From Verrucomicrobiota bacterium (GTDB lineage: Bacteria; Verrucomicrobiota; Verrucomicrobiia; Limisphaerales; UBA9464), in contig JANYCC010000234.1 in NCBI GenBank assembly GCA_025360495.1, positions 1 to 46,749 on the forward strand: a stretch of 46,749 nt of DNA. Direction: 5' to 3'. The translations under genes were made by a program, and so were the position numbers. Every line of letters starts with the position of its first letter. Position 1 is the first letter of the stretch. The notes under the pieces were generated by a model that worked only from the letters and a program-made list of their open reading frames with translations, was not told the DNA's origin and searched no databases. Positions 15,168 to 23,528 of this stretch are shown in pieces.

Positions 15168-15953
15168 ATGGACACACCGATCATCGATTCAAAATTCGGT
15201 TTCAGCTACACCGCACCCCACCGGCCGGCCGAACTGGCCGCGTTCGAGGGACTCTGCGAGGCCTTTGAACGCTCACCCCTGCCGCTGGCCCGGCGACTGC
15301 AGCATTTCCCCCGGCACATCCGCCGGCAGGACATGGCCCGATTCCTGGCGCGCACCGAGCTCTTCAAGCTGGCCCTCGATGTCAACGGCAGCATCGTCGA
15401 GGGCGGCGTCTTCTGCGGGGGTGGCGTGATGACCTGGGCGCATCTGTCGGCCATTTATGAACCCTATAACCACACCCGCCGCATCTTCGGCCTGGACACC
15501 TTCAGCGGCTTTCCTGACGCGCATGCCAAGGACACGGTGACCGCATCCGGCATGCACCCCTCACCGGGCCAGCTCAGCACCCATGCCGACATCAAGTCCG
15601 AGATCGAGGCCCTCGTCGCCCTTCACGATTCCAACCGCCCCGTGGGTCACATCCCCAAGGTCCATCTCGTCGCCGGCGATGCCCGGGAATCGATCCCGAA
15701 ACTCCTCGTCGACCAACCCCACCTGTTGATCAGCCTGATGTACCTCGATTTCGATCTTTATGAACCGACCCGATGCGCGCTCCGGCACCTCCTGCCTCGG
15801 GTGGTCGCCGGGGGGGTCGTGGCGTTCGACGAATTGAATTGCCAGCAGTTTCCCGGTGAAACCCAGGCGCTGCTGGAGGAGGTCGACCTGTCCAAAACGA
15901 AGTTGCGCCGTTTCCCGATCGACCCGTACGTTTCGTACTTCATCAAGGAATGA
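15168..15953 (+). CDS. TylF/MycF-family O-methyltransferase
   Basis: A 261-residue SAM-dependent methyltransferase. Family features are GSIVEGGVFCGGG (motif I, an Asp/Gly-rich SAM loop variant), RRIFGLDTFSGFP, the metal-binding acidic run LMYLDFDLYEPT, and VVAGGVVAFDELN. TylF/MycF enzymes methylate hydroxyls of deoxysugars in a Mg2+-dependent manner, while homologues in polysaccharide loci modify surface sugars. It starts 12 bases after the aminotransferase stop. Its own stop overlaps the next ATG as ATGA. The precise hydroxyl methylated is unknown. Confidence 0.87.
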   Translation: MDTPIIDSKFGFSYTAPHRPAELAAFEGLCEAFERSPLPLARRLQHFPRHIRRQDMARFLARTELFKLALDVNGSIVEGGVFCGGGVMTWAHLSAIYEPYNHTRRIFGLDTFSGFPDAHAKDTVTASGMHPSPGQLSTHADIKSEIEALVALHDSNRPVGHIPKVHLVAGDARESIPKLLVDQPHLLISLMYLDFDLYEPTRCALRHLLPRVVAGGVVAFDELNCQQFPGETQALLEEVDLSKTKLRRFPIDPYVSYFIKE

Positions 15954-16753
15954 GCCGAACCCTGGCCGGTCAGATCCGCACGAATGCCGTCTCCATGGTC
16001 GCCCGCGCCAAGGCGGCGCACATCGGGGGCGCCCTGTCGATGGCCGATCTGCTGGCCGTGCTGTACACCGACATCCTCCGGGTGCGGCCGGATGATCCCG
16101 GATGGGCCGGGCGCGACCGTTTTCTCCTGAGCAAAGGGCACTCCTGCACCGCGCTTTATGCCGCGCTGGCCGTGAAGGGGTTTTTCCCCCTCGAAGAGCT
16201 GGAGACGTACGGGGTCGACGGCACCCGGCTGATGGCCCACGTGAGCCATAAGCTACCCGGCGTGGAGTTTTCCACCGGCTCGTTGGGGCACGCCCTTCCT
16301 TTCGGTTGCGGCAAGGCGCTGGCGGCCCGGCGGAAGGGGGAAACGTGGCGCGTTTTCGTCCTGCTCAGCGATGGCGAACTGGACGAGGGATCCAATTGGG
16401 AGGCCATTCTTTTCGCCCCGCAACATCGCCTCGACAACCTGGTGGCGCTCGTGGATTACAACCGGATCCAAAGCCTGGGTTCCGTGGCCGAGGTGCTCGA
16501 GCTCGATCCTCTGGCGGACAAGTTCCGTGCCTTCCGCAGGGCCGTTCGCGAGGTGGACGGCCACGACCACGAGGCCATCCGCGAGGCCCTGGCCACCGTG
16601 CCCTGGGAACCCGGCAGGCCGTCGGTCCTCATTGCCCGCACCGTCAAGGGCAAGGGGGTCGATTATATGGAGAACAATCTCCAGTGGCATTATTCATCGC
16701 CCAAACCGGACCAGCTCGCCTCCGCCCTCCGGCAGCTCGCCCCAGACGCGTGA
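15950..16753 (+). CDS. Transketolase, N-terminal (TPP-pyrophosphate-binding) subunit
   Basis: A 267-residue split transketolase subunit. The TPP/Mg2+ motif is seen as SDGELDEGSNWEA, followed by VALVDYNRIQS, which supplies the Asn ligand. The first residue of the canonical GDG is Ser here. The cofactor-contacting His is in LLSKGHSCTALY, and FSTGSLGHALPFGCG is typical. With the next gene it would form the complete alpha/beta enzyme that moves two-carbon ketol units between sugars. The gene overlaps both neighbours by ATGA or GTGA, so a stoichiometric pair is likely. Its presence inside a deoxysugar operon suggests a dedicated role rather than the pentose phosphate pathway. Confidence 0.93.
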   Translation: MSRTLAGQIRTNAVSMVARAKAAHIGGALSMADLLAVLYTDILRVRPDDPGWAGRDRFLLSKGHSCTALYAALAVKGFFPLEELETYGVDGTRLMAHVSHKLPGVEFSTGSLGHALPFGCGKALAARRKGETWRVFVLLSDGELDEGSNWEAILFAPQHRLDNLVALVDYNRIQSLGSVAEVLELDPLADKFRAFRRAVREVDGHDHEAIREALATVPWEPGRPSVLIARTVKGKGVDYMENNLQWHYSSPKPDQLASALRQLAPDA

Positions 16754-17652
16754 GAACCGCCTTCATCCAGCAATTGATCGTGGAGGCCCGGCAGGATCCC
16801 CGGATATTCCTCGCGGTCGGTGACCTGGGGTTCTCCGTGATCGAACCCTTCGCCAATGAATTTCCCGACCGGTTCCTCAATGCCGGTGTGGCCGAGCAAA
16901 ACATGACCGGCGTGGCCGCGGGACTCGCGTCCGAGGGCTACCACGTGTTCACTTACTCGATCGCCAATTTCCCCACGCTCCGTTGCCTCGAACAGATCCG
17001 GAATGATGTTTGTTACCACAATCTTCCCGTGACGATCGTCGCCGTCGGGGGCGGCCTGGCTTATGGCAACCTCGGTTATTCCCACCATGCGGTGCAGGAC
17101 CTCGCCATCCTGCGCACCCTGCCGAACATGACCGTCCTGGCCCCGGCGGACCCCGGTGAGACGCGCGAATGTGTCGGCCGACTGTGTGCTCATCCGGGGC
17201 CCTCGTACCTGCGCATCGGCAAGGCCGGGGAGAAGGCGCTTCACGAGGTCCGGGGCATCGAGCACGGACCCCTGCAAATCAGGAAGGGGACCTCCGGCAT
17301 CGCGTTGGTGGCCACCGGCGGGATCCTGGATGAGGCCCTGGCCGCAGCCGACCTGCTGGCCGGGTCCGGGCAGTCGGTCTCCGTCTATTCGCTGCCGTGG
17401 TTGAAACCGCTGGAACCCCGTCGATTGCTGGCGCTGACACCTTATAAGTTCCTGCTGGCCGTGGAGGAACACGTGTCGGAGGGCGGTCTGGCTTCCATCC
17501 TCCGCGAACAGCTCCCGCAACATATCCCCGTGCATTCCCTATCCGTTTCCGAATCTTCCTCGGGCAAGGTGGGAAGTCAGGCCTGGTTGCGCCGGGAGGC
17601 GGGTGTCTGCGCCGATGACATCGTCCGGAGGGTCCGTCAGTGGCCGGGATAA
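16750..17652 (+). CDS. Transketolase, C-terminal (pyrimidine-binding) subunit
   Basis: A 300-residue partner of the preceding subunit. It contains the catalytic glutamate region FLNAGVAEQNMTGVAAGLA, the pyrimidine-binding core FTYSIANFPTLRCLEQIRND, and the YSHHAVQDLAILRTLPNM region with paired histidines. The C-terminal transketolase domain follows (IALVATGGILDEALAAADLL). GTG 16750 is selected because it overlaps the previous stop (GTGA) and matches the usual protein start; the frame is open much further upstream but overlaps the first subunit. The 19-base gap to the next TPP enzyme places three TPP-enzyme genes in a row. Confidence 0.92.
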   Translation: MRTAFIQQLIVEARQDPRIFLAVGDLGFSVIEPFANEFPDRFLNAGVAEQNMTGVAAGLASEGYHVFTYSIANFPTLRCLEQIRNDVCYHNLPVTIVAVGGGLAYGNLGYSHHAVQDLAILRTLPNMTVLAPADPGETRECVGRLCAHPGPSYLRIGKAGEKALHEVRGIEHGPLQIRKGTSGIALVATGGILDEALAAADLLAGSGQSVSVYSLPWLKPLEPRRLLALTPYKFLLAVEEHVSEGGLASILREQLPQHIPVHSLSVSESSSGKVGSQAWLRREAGVCADDIVRRVRQWPG

Positions 17653-17671
17653 GGACGCTCCGATCCCCTTC

Positions 17672-19483
17672 ATGAGACTCGCCGATTATGTTTTCCAGAC
17701 CCTCGCCGACCGCGGCGTGCGTCATCTTTTTCTCGTCACCGGGGGCGGCGCGATGCACCTGAATGACGCCATCGGACGCGAGCCGCGCCTCCAATATGTC
17801 TGCAACCATCACGAGCAGGCGGGCGCCATGGCGGCGGAAGGCTATGCCCGTACGACCGGCCGCATCGGGGTGATCTGCGTGACTGCGGGACCGGGCGGCA
17901 TCAACGCCCTCAACGGGGTCTTCGGCGCGTGGACTGACTCCGTGCCGATGCTCGTGCTCTCCGGTCAGGTCAAGCGCGATACCCTGCTCGCCACGCATGG
18001 GCTGGCCGGGTCATTGCGCCAGCTTGGCGACCAGGAAGTCGACATCGCCGGCATGGTCCGCGGCATCACCAAGTACGCCGTCACCGTGACCGATCCGGCG
18101 GAGATCCGTCATCATCTGGAACGCGCCCTCCACCTCTGCTTCGCCGGCCGCCCCGGGCCGTGCTGGCTGGACATCCCGGTCGACGTGCAGGCGGCACAAA
18201 TCGAGCCCGCGACCTTGCGGGCCTATGATCCCGCGGAGGATGCGCCGAATTGGGATGAAGCCGCGCTGCCCGCGATCTGTGACGGGATCGTTGCCCGGCT
18301 CGCGGAGGCGAAAAGGCCGGTGATCCTGGGCGGGACCGGTGTGCGTCTGGCGGGCGCCACGGCCGTGTTCCGACGGCTCGCGGCGAAGCTCGGCCTGCCT
18401 TTCACCACCGCGTGGACCCACGATCTGATCGAGAGCGACGACCCGTGCTTCTGCGGGCGTCCGGGAAGCATTGGCGACCGTGCGGGAAACTTCACCGTGC
18501 AGAACAGCGACCTGCTGCTGGTCGTCGGTTCCCGGCTCAATATCCGCCAGGTGAGTTATAACTGGGGCTTCTTCGCCCGCGCGGCCTTCAAGGTCGTGGT
18601 CGACGTCGATGGCGCCGAGCTCACCAAGCCGATGGTGAAACCCGATCTGGCGGTGCATGCCGATGCGGGCGCCTTCCTCGAGGAACTCGAACGCGCCGTC
18701 GGAAGGGCGGGGTTCGACTCGCGCAGGCACGCGGACTGGCTCGCGTGGTGCCGGGCGCGACGGGAGCGTTATCCGGTCTATCAACCGGGCAAACACACGT
18801 CCGCGGCCGGTGCGATCAATCCGTATCATTTCGCCCATGTGCTCTTCGAGGAACTGGATGACGACGACGTGATCGTCTGTGGCGACGCGACGGCCTGCAT
18901 CGTCTTCTTCCAATCGGCCCGCATCCGCATCCGGACCCGCATCTTTTCGAACTCGGGCTGCGCCTCGATGGGCTGGGATCTTCCGGCCGCGATCGGCACC
19001 GCGGTGGCGCGCGGTGGCGGACGGGTCATCTGCCTGGCGGGCGATGGCAGTGTTCAGATGAACCTCCAGGAACTGCAGACCCTCGCGCATCATCGGTGGC
19101 CGGTGAAACTCTTCATCCTGAACAACGGCGGCTATCTTTCGATCCGTCAAACCCAGACGAGTTTCTTCGGCCTCGCCGTGGGGGCCGGCCCGGAGAGTGG
19201 TGTGAGCGCCCCCGATTTCGTGAAGGTTGCGGACGCCTACGGATTGCCGTCATCGCGCATGGAAGACCCGGAATTCAGGACCCAATTGAGGCGTGTGCTG
19301 GCATCCGACGGACCGGAAGTCTGCGAGGTGATGCTGGATCGGGTGCAAGGTTTCGAACCCAAGCTCACCTCGCGAAGGCTGCCCGACGGTCGCATGGTCT
19401 CGTCCCCGCTCGAGGACATGTCGCCGTTCCTGGATCGTGCCGAATTTGCGGAGAACCTCCTGGTCCCACCGGCCGTCTCCTGA
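17672..19483 (+). CDS. TPP-dependent acetolactate-synthase-like enzyme; candidate YerE-type sugar-branching enzyme
   Basis: A 603-residue protein with the three domains of the acetolactate synthase family. The pyrimidine domain has catalytic E48 in CNHHEQAGAMAAEGYAR. A central domain starts near residue 190 (RPVILGGTGVRLAG). The TPP domain has LAGDGSVQMNLQEL and then LFILNNGGY. ATG 17672 is used because upstream frame overlaps the transketolase gene. Homologues in polysaccharide loci include YerE of Yersinia, which transfers a two-carbon unit from pyruvate onto a CDP-3,6-dideoxy-4-keto sugar. That substrate class would be made here by RfbF, RfbG and RfbH, which favours this role over amino-acid synthesis. 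Activity is inferred from context only. Confidence 0.85.
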   Translation: MRLADYVFQTLADRGVRHLFLVTGGGAMHLNDAIGREPRLQYVCNHHEQAGAMAAEGYARTTGRIGVICVTAGPGGINALNGVFGAWTDSVPMLVLSGQVKRDTLLATHGLAGSLRQLGDQEVDIAGMVRGITKYAVTVTDPAEIRHHLERALHLCFAGRPGPCWLDIPVDVQAAQIEPATLRAYDPAEDAPNWDEAALPAICDGIVARLAEAKRPVILGGTGVRLAGATAVFRRLAAKLGLPFTTAWTHDLIESDDPCFCGRPGSIGDRAGNFTVQNSDLLLVVGSRLNIRQVSYNWGFFARAAFKVVVDVDGAELTKPMVKPDLAVHADAGAFLEELERAVGRAGFDSRRHADWLAWCRARRERYPVYQPGKHTSAAGAINPYHFAHVLFEELDDDDVIVCGDATACIVFFQSARIRIRTRIFSNSGCASMGWDLPAAIGTAVARGGGRVICLAGDGSVQMNLQELQTLAHHRWPVKLFILNNGGYLSIRQTQTSFFGLAVGAGPESGVSAPDFVKVADAYGLPSSRMEDPEFRTQLRRVLASDGPEVCEVMLDRVQGFEPKLTSRRLPDGRMVSSPLEDMSPFLDRAEFAENLLVPPAVS

Positions 19484-19486
19484 CCC

Positions 19487-20596
19487 ATGACCGCCGACGA
19501 AGAACTTGAAGGGTTGCTCGACGCCGAACTGCCCGCCTTCGCGGAGTTGCCAGAGGGCGGCTATGTCATCTATGGCGCCGGAGGCATCGGACGTGAAGTC
19601 GCCGCAAAACTGGTCGGGAGTGGGCGGAGGGTGGACTGCTTCCTGGATGCGCGCGCGACGGGTTCGGTGGGCGGTCTGCCGATTCATTCACCGACGAGCG
19701 AGGCCGCACGACGGCTGGCGGCGGAGGGAAACACCGCGGTCATCGGCGTTTTCAACCAGGCCGCCGATCCTTGGGTGATCCAGACTTTGCTCGGGGAGTT
19801 GGGCTTCCCGCGGGTGATCAGCTTCAACGAGTTTCAGGAACAATTGGATCTGCCACCGCACTTCTGGCTGACCGGGCGGAGACATGTCTTGGAACATCGT
19901 GGCCGCGTGGTTGCCGCGTGGTCGGTGCTGGCCGATGACACCAGCCGGCGGGTCTTCCTGGAGGTGATGCGCCTGCGGCTCCTGCAGGATCTCCGGATGC
20001 TGCGCCGGCCCGACCCCGACCAATATCTGCCGCACGACCTGCCCCAACCCCGGATGCCGCTGCGGCTGATCGATGGCGGGGCCTTCACGGGCGACACCTT
20101 GGAACTTTTCATCGGCAAGGGCGTGGAGTTCGAGGCGGTGGCGGCCTTCGAACCGGACCCGGAGAGTTTCCGGGGCCTGCTGGGGACCTCCCGGCGGCTC
20201 GCCGGGCGCCTCGGTGACACGACCCTTTGGCCGTGCGGGCTCAGCGAGGTGACCTCGACGGCGACATTCAGTGCCGGGCAGGGGACGTCCAGTGCCGTGA
20301 CGGACCACGGGGAAGTCCATGTGCAGCTCGTCGCGCTCGACGATGTGTTGCCCTCTTTCCGTCCCAATTATATAAAGCTCGATGTCGAAGGTTCGGAATT
20401 GGCGGCGATCCGTGGGGGCGCGGAAATGATCCGGCGGCATCAACCGACGGTCGCCGCCTGTGTGTATCACCGGCCGGAGGACCTTTGGGAGATTCCGCTT
20501 TGCCTCCGTGAGTTGTTGCCGACGCACCGGATCGCGCTGCGCCATCACGCCTTCCAAGGGTTCGAACTGATCGCCTATGCGGTGCCCCACGGTTGA
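19487..20596 (+). CDS. FkbM-family methyltransferase with N-terminal Rossmann-like domain
   Basis: A 369-residue protein. Residues about 25-125 form a nucleotide-binding-like fold (YVIYGAGGIGREVAAKL, then VDCFLDAR), a domain often found ahead of FkbM. The methyltransferase follows from about 195: LIDGGAFTGDTLELF is motif I, VAAFEPDPESF holds the acidic residue for the SAM ribose, and YIKLDVEGSELAAIRG is the diagnostic FkbM block. Such enzymes O-methylate sugars of surface glycans or antibiotics. It is 3 bases from the previous stop and 36 bases ahead of the NeuB-like gene. The acceptor is unknown. Confidence 0.89.
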   Translation: MTADEELEGLLDAELPAFAELPEGGYVIYGAGGIGREVAAKLVGSGRRVDCFLDARATGSVGGLPIHSPTSEAARRLAAEGNTAVIGVFNQAADPWVIQTLLGELGFPRVISFNEFQEQLDLPPHFWLTGRRHVLEHRGRVVAAWSVLADDTSRRVFLEVMRLRLLQDLRMLRRPDPDQYLPHDLPQPRMPLRLIDGGAFTGDTLELFIGKGVEFEAVAAFEPDPESFRGLLGTSRRLAGRLGDTTLWPCGLSEVTSTATFSAGQGTSSAVTDHGEVHVQLVALDDVLPSFRPNYIKLDVEGSELAAIRGGAEMIRRHQPTVAACVYHRPEDLWEIPLCLRELLPTHRIALRHHAFQGFELIAYAVPHG

Positions 20597-20632
20597 CTTC
20601 AACCGGCCTGAGATTCCAACCCCGTGACGCCC

Positions 20633-21715
20633 ATGATCCAACGCAATTACTTCGAAGACCTGTTCGTGCTTGAGATGGCCAACAACCACTGGGGCAAACT
20701 CGAGCGGGGCCTGCAGATCATCGCGGATTTCGCAAAGATCGTCCGGTTCAACAATATGCGCGCGAGCATCAAGCTGCAGTTCCGGGACGTGGACAATTTC
20801 GTCCATCGCGACTTCCGGGGCCGCACCGACATCCGCTATATCAAGAAGACCCTGGACACCCGGATGGGCAGGGAGGACTACGCGACGCTGGTCCAGGCGG
20901 TCCGGCAGGCGGGATGCATCCCGAGCGCGACCCCGTTCGATGAGAAGTCGGTGGAACTGTGCGAGGAGTTGGAAATCCCCCTGATCAAGCTGGCCAGCTC
21001 GGACATCAATGATTGGTTCCTCATCGAACGCATCGCGGCCACCCGACGCCCGGTGATCGCGTCCAGCGGCGGTTCCTCGGTGAAGGACACCGATGACCTG
21101 GTGACCTTTTTCGCCAACCGGAACATTCCCCTGGCCCTCAACCATTGTGTCTCGATCTACCCGACCGAGGACCATGACCTGCAGTTGAACCAGATCGATT
21201 ATCTGCTCGAAAGGTATCCGAACAACACGATCGGCCTGTCGACGCACGAATATAAGGACTGGGAAACCAGCCTCGCCATTGCTTATGCCAAGGGTGCGCG
21301 CACGTTTGAGCGGCATATCGACATCGATTCGGAGGGCGTGCCGGTGTCGCCTTATTGTTCGCAGCCGGCGCAGGTGGACACCTGGTTCAAGGCGTTCAAG
21401 CGCACCCGGACGATGTGCGGGCAGCCCGGCAGCACGAAGCGGATGTGTCCGCCGGAGGAGATCAAGTACCTCGACACCCTGGTCCGCGGCGTCTATGCGC
21501 GGCATGATCTCAAGGCCGGCAAGGCGCTGACGGATGATGATGTGTACCTGGCGATCCCCCTGCAAAAGGGTCAGATGTCCTGTCGCGAGATCGCCCGCGG
21601 GCAGATGCTCCTGAGCGACATCGCCCAGGACTCACCCGTGCGCGTGGAGGCGGTGGATACGCCGTACGCCTATGACGAGCACCTCAAGCAGACCCTGCTG
21701 ACACGGGGGATTTAG
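20633..21715 (+). CDS. NeuB-family synthase with SAF domain
   Basis: A 360-residue protein of the N-acetylneuraminate synthase family, which condenses phosphoenolpyruvate with a hexosamine-type aldose. The TIM-barrel part shows LEMANNHWGKLERG, SIKLQFRDVD, IPLIKLASSDINDW and FERHIDID. The C-terminal 70 residues are an antifreeze-like SAF domain (RGVYARHDLKAGKALTDDDVYLAIP). ATG 20633 is preferred; GTG 20624 is in frame 9 bases earlier. The genes needed for classical sialic or legionaminic acids (a UDP-GlcNAc 2-epimerase and a CMP-sugar synthetase) are not in the window, so its substrate is uncertain. Its stop overlaps that of the convergent GT2 gene by 3 bases. Confidence 0.9.
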   Translation: MIQRNYFEDLFVLEMANNHWGKLERGLQIIADFAKIVRFNNMRASIKLQFRDVDNFVHRDFRGRTDIRYIKKTLDTRMGREDYATLVQAVRQAGCIPSATPFDEKSVELCEELEIPLIKLASSDINDWFLIERIAATRRPVIASSGGSSVKDTDDLVTFFANRNIPLALNHCVSIYPTEDHDLQLNQIDYLLERYPNNTIGLSTHEYKDWETSLAIAYAKGARTFERHIDIDSEGVPVSPYCSQPAQVDTWFKAFKRTRTMCGQPGSTKRMCPPEEIKYLDTLVRGVYARHDLKAGKALTDDDVYLAIPLQKGQMSCREIARGQMLLSDIAQDSPVRVEAVDTPYAYDEHLKQTLLTRGI

Positions 21716-22734
21716 GAAGGTTTTCTCTTCCGATTAAGCCGCGCCAACAGGCGGATCTTCGCCGCCAGGAGGGCGGGCGGGAAAAGGTCCCGCAGCGACT
21801 GTCGCCGCCGGCGTTTCTGATCCCCGTCCAGCAACGACCGCAGCTCGGGTTCCATGTCCGGGTGGCATGCCATCTGTGGGACGCACCAGGCTTGGAAAAG
21901 GAAGGAGTTCAGCAGGTCACGGGCGTCACCGGGGCACTGGTTGACCGCGTTGACAAAACGCCGCGCGATCTCCGCCGGCGGGACACCGGCCGTCTGGAGG
22001 ATCCAATCCGTGGTGCGTGCCATGAGCTTGCCGGCGTTTTCCCGGGCGTAGGTCCGTTGGTCTTGGGACCCGTGGTAGCGGATGAACACTTGCGGGATCG
22101 GGTTGTGCAGGATGTTGCCGGCCCGGGAAAGGGCCACCGTCAGCCGGCGGTCCGAGTCATAAAAGACATCCTGTTGGAACACCACCGAGGCAGCCCTGAG
22201 CAGGGGGGTCCGTGCCACCAGGGACGAGAAATGGCCCGGGGTCATCAGGAGTGCCGCCAACAGCACCTGATCGCGGCCAAGTTCCCAGATCGCATCCATG
22301 CGCGGATGCCCGGCACCCATCCAAAAGCAAAGGTTGGTGTCGCATTGGAGCAGGGCTGATTCGCCGTTCACCTTGAAGATCGCGCAATGATATGCCGCGG
22401 CCTGCGGGGCCCCGTCCAAGGCCCGGACCGCGGAGGCGAGATGTCCCGGTCCCCACCAGTCGTCGTCGTGCAGGATCGCGGTGTAAGTGTCCTGCAGTCC
22501 CTCCGCCATCAGTGTCTGGTGATGAATGTGCGGGGTGAGCTGCGGCTCCCGGGAGACATAATGAATCGGCAGATCTGGAAACTCCCGACAGACATCCCCG
22601 GTTTCCTTGCTGCCGGCATTCTCCGAAACCAACACCCGACGGATGCGGTCCCGTGCCGTCTGGGCCCGGACCGAGCGGAGCGCCTGTCGCAGCATGTCCG
22701 GGCGACCCGCCGTCGGAATGAGGATGTTGATCAT
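21712..22734 (-). CDS. Glycosyltransferase family 2 (paralogue B of a flanking pair)
   Basis: A 340-residue GT-A enzyme closely related to the one at 4961-5989. The N-terminus is INILIPTAGRPDMLRQAL, the acidic contact VSENAGS, and the metal site ILHDDDWWGPGHL. The last residues are strongly basic (RLLARLNRKRKPS). ATG 22734 gives a protein aligned end to end with paralogue A; the frame is open for 20 codons further. It lies convergent with the NeuB-like gene and divergent from the RmlC-like gene. Donor and acceptor are unknown, but the similarity suggests related substrates. Confidence 0.9.
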   Translation of the reverse strand: MINILIPTAGRPDMLRQALRSVRAQTARDRIRRVLVSENAGSKETGDVCREFPDLPIHYVSREPQLTPHIHHQTLMAEGLQDTYTAILHDDDWWGPGHLASAVRALDGAPQAAAYHCAIFKVNGESALLQCDTNLCFWMGAGHPRMDAIWELGRDQVLLAALLMTPGHFSSLVARTPLLRAASVVFQQDVFYDSDRRLTVALSRAGNILHNPIPQVFIRYHGSQDQRTYARENAGKLMARTTDWILQTAGVPPAEIARRFVNAVNQCPGDARDLLNSFLFQAWCVPQMACHPDMEPELRSLLDGDQKRRRRQSLRDLFPPALLAAKIRLLARLNRKRKPS

Positions 22735-22957
22735 GGAACTTTGACCTGCCGGAACACCCGCCTGGCACCGTGGCAAAATCGGGCCGCCCAGCATGGTTGG
22801 GACGCATGCTCAGGCAAACGGATTCTTGCGCTCCGGGCTTCAGCCGGGATGGGACGGCGTTTGTCCTTGTCCCACCATCGGCCCCCCCGCCACGCTTCCG
22901 GGTGCCGAGGAACCTCACCCGCCCTCCCGCGGGGATGATCGCCCGTTGGAAGCTCCG
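22735..22957. other. 223-base divergent intergenic region
   Basis: This separates the minus-strand GT2 from the plus-strand RmlC-like gene and should hold promoters for both. I see no convincing -35/-10 pair. A possible hairpin pairs TGGGAC with GTCCCA around 22853-22886, with a loop of about a dozen bases or more. The sequence is GC-rich with runs of C near 22884. The upstream frames are open, but there is no protein-like content. Confidence 0.35.
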
Positions 22958-23494
22958 ATGATCAGCCTTTTGCAGCCCCTGCCCGGCGTGCAGTTATTGC
23001 AGCCCCAGATCCATGTGGATGACCGTGGTGATTTCGTCAAAACATACCACGAAGGCACTTTCGTCCGGCTCGGCATCAGTTTCGAGTCCGTGGAGGAGTA
23101 CTTCTCGACCTCCCGCAAGGGCACGCTCCGCGGCATGCATTTCCAGCTTCCCCCCCACGACCATGCGAAGCTGGTCTACTGCATCCGGGGCCGGGTCCTC
23201 GACGTGCTGGTCGACCTGCGCAAATCCTCCCCGTCCTATGGGGCCGTCTCGAGTGTCGAACTGTCCGGTGAGAACCGGCTCCAGATCTATATCCCAAACG
23301 GCCTCGCCCACGGGTTTCTGGCCCTCGAGGACGATTCGGTGATGGTCTATAAGACCACCTCGGTGCATGCCCCGGGTCATGACGCCGGCATCCGATGGGA
23401 CAGCATCGGGTTCGAATGGGGAACCGCTTCCCCCCGCCTGTCCGACCGCGACGCGACCTTTCCGTCGCTGGCCGGGTTTTGCAGCCCATTCTGA
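22958..23494 (+). CDS. RmlC-like NDP-4-keto-6-deoxyhexose 3,5-epimerase family protein
   Basis: A 178-residue cupin of the dTDP-4-dehydrorhamnose 3,5-epimerase family. It contains IHVDDRGDFVKTYH, the catalytic-His motif TLRGMHFQLPPHDHAKLVYC, IYIPNGLAHGFLALEDD and VMVYKTTSVHAPGHDAGIRWDSIGF. The residue that by eye aligns with the catalytic Tyr138 of RmlC (D-Y-Y/W pattern) is not Tyr here (S-V-H). The enzyme may therefore epimerise only C3 or C5, or use another group. No rmlA or rmlB is in the window while rfbF, rfbG and rfbH are, so a CDP-sugar substrate, as for AscE of ascarylose synthesis, is plausible. The start is ATG 22958. Confidence 0.85.
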   Translation: MISLLQPLPGVQLLQPQIHVDDRGDFVKTYHEGTFVRLGISFESVEEYFSTSRKGTLRGMHFQLPPHDHAKLVYCIRGRVLDVLVDLRKSSPSYGAVSSVELSGENRLQIYIPNGLAHGFLALEDDSVMVYKTTSVHAPGHDAGIRWDSIGFEWGTASPRLSDRDATFPSLAGFCSPF

Positions 23495-23528
23495 TTTCGA
23501 TCTCCCGATCCCCAGAACATCCGCAGAC

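Noticed and set aside
16306-16749. Upstream extension of the transketolase C-subunit frame
   Set aside because: It overlaps the N-subunit in another frame; GTG 16750 gives the family-typical start and a GTGA overlap.
19688-21565. Minus-strand frame of 625 codons opposite the FkbM and NeuB-like genes
   Set aside because: High GC leaves few antisense stops. The plus strand carries two clear families here and the antisense protein has no motifs.
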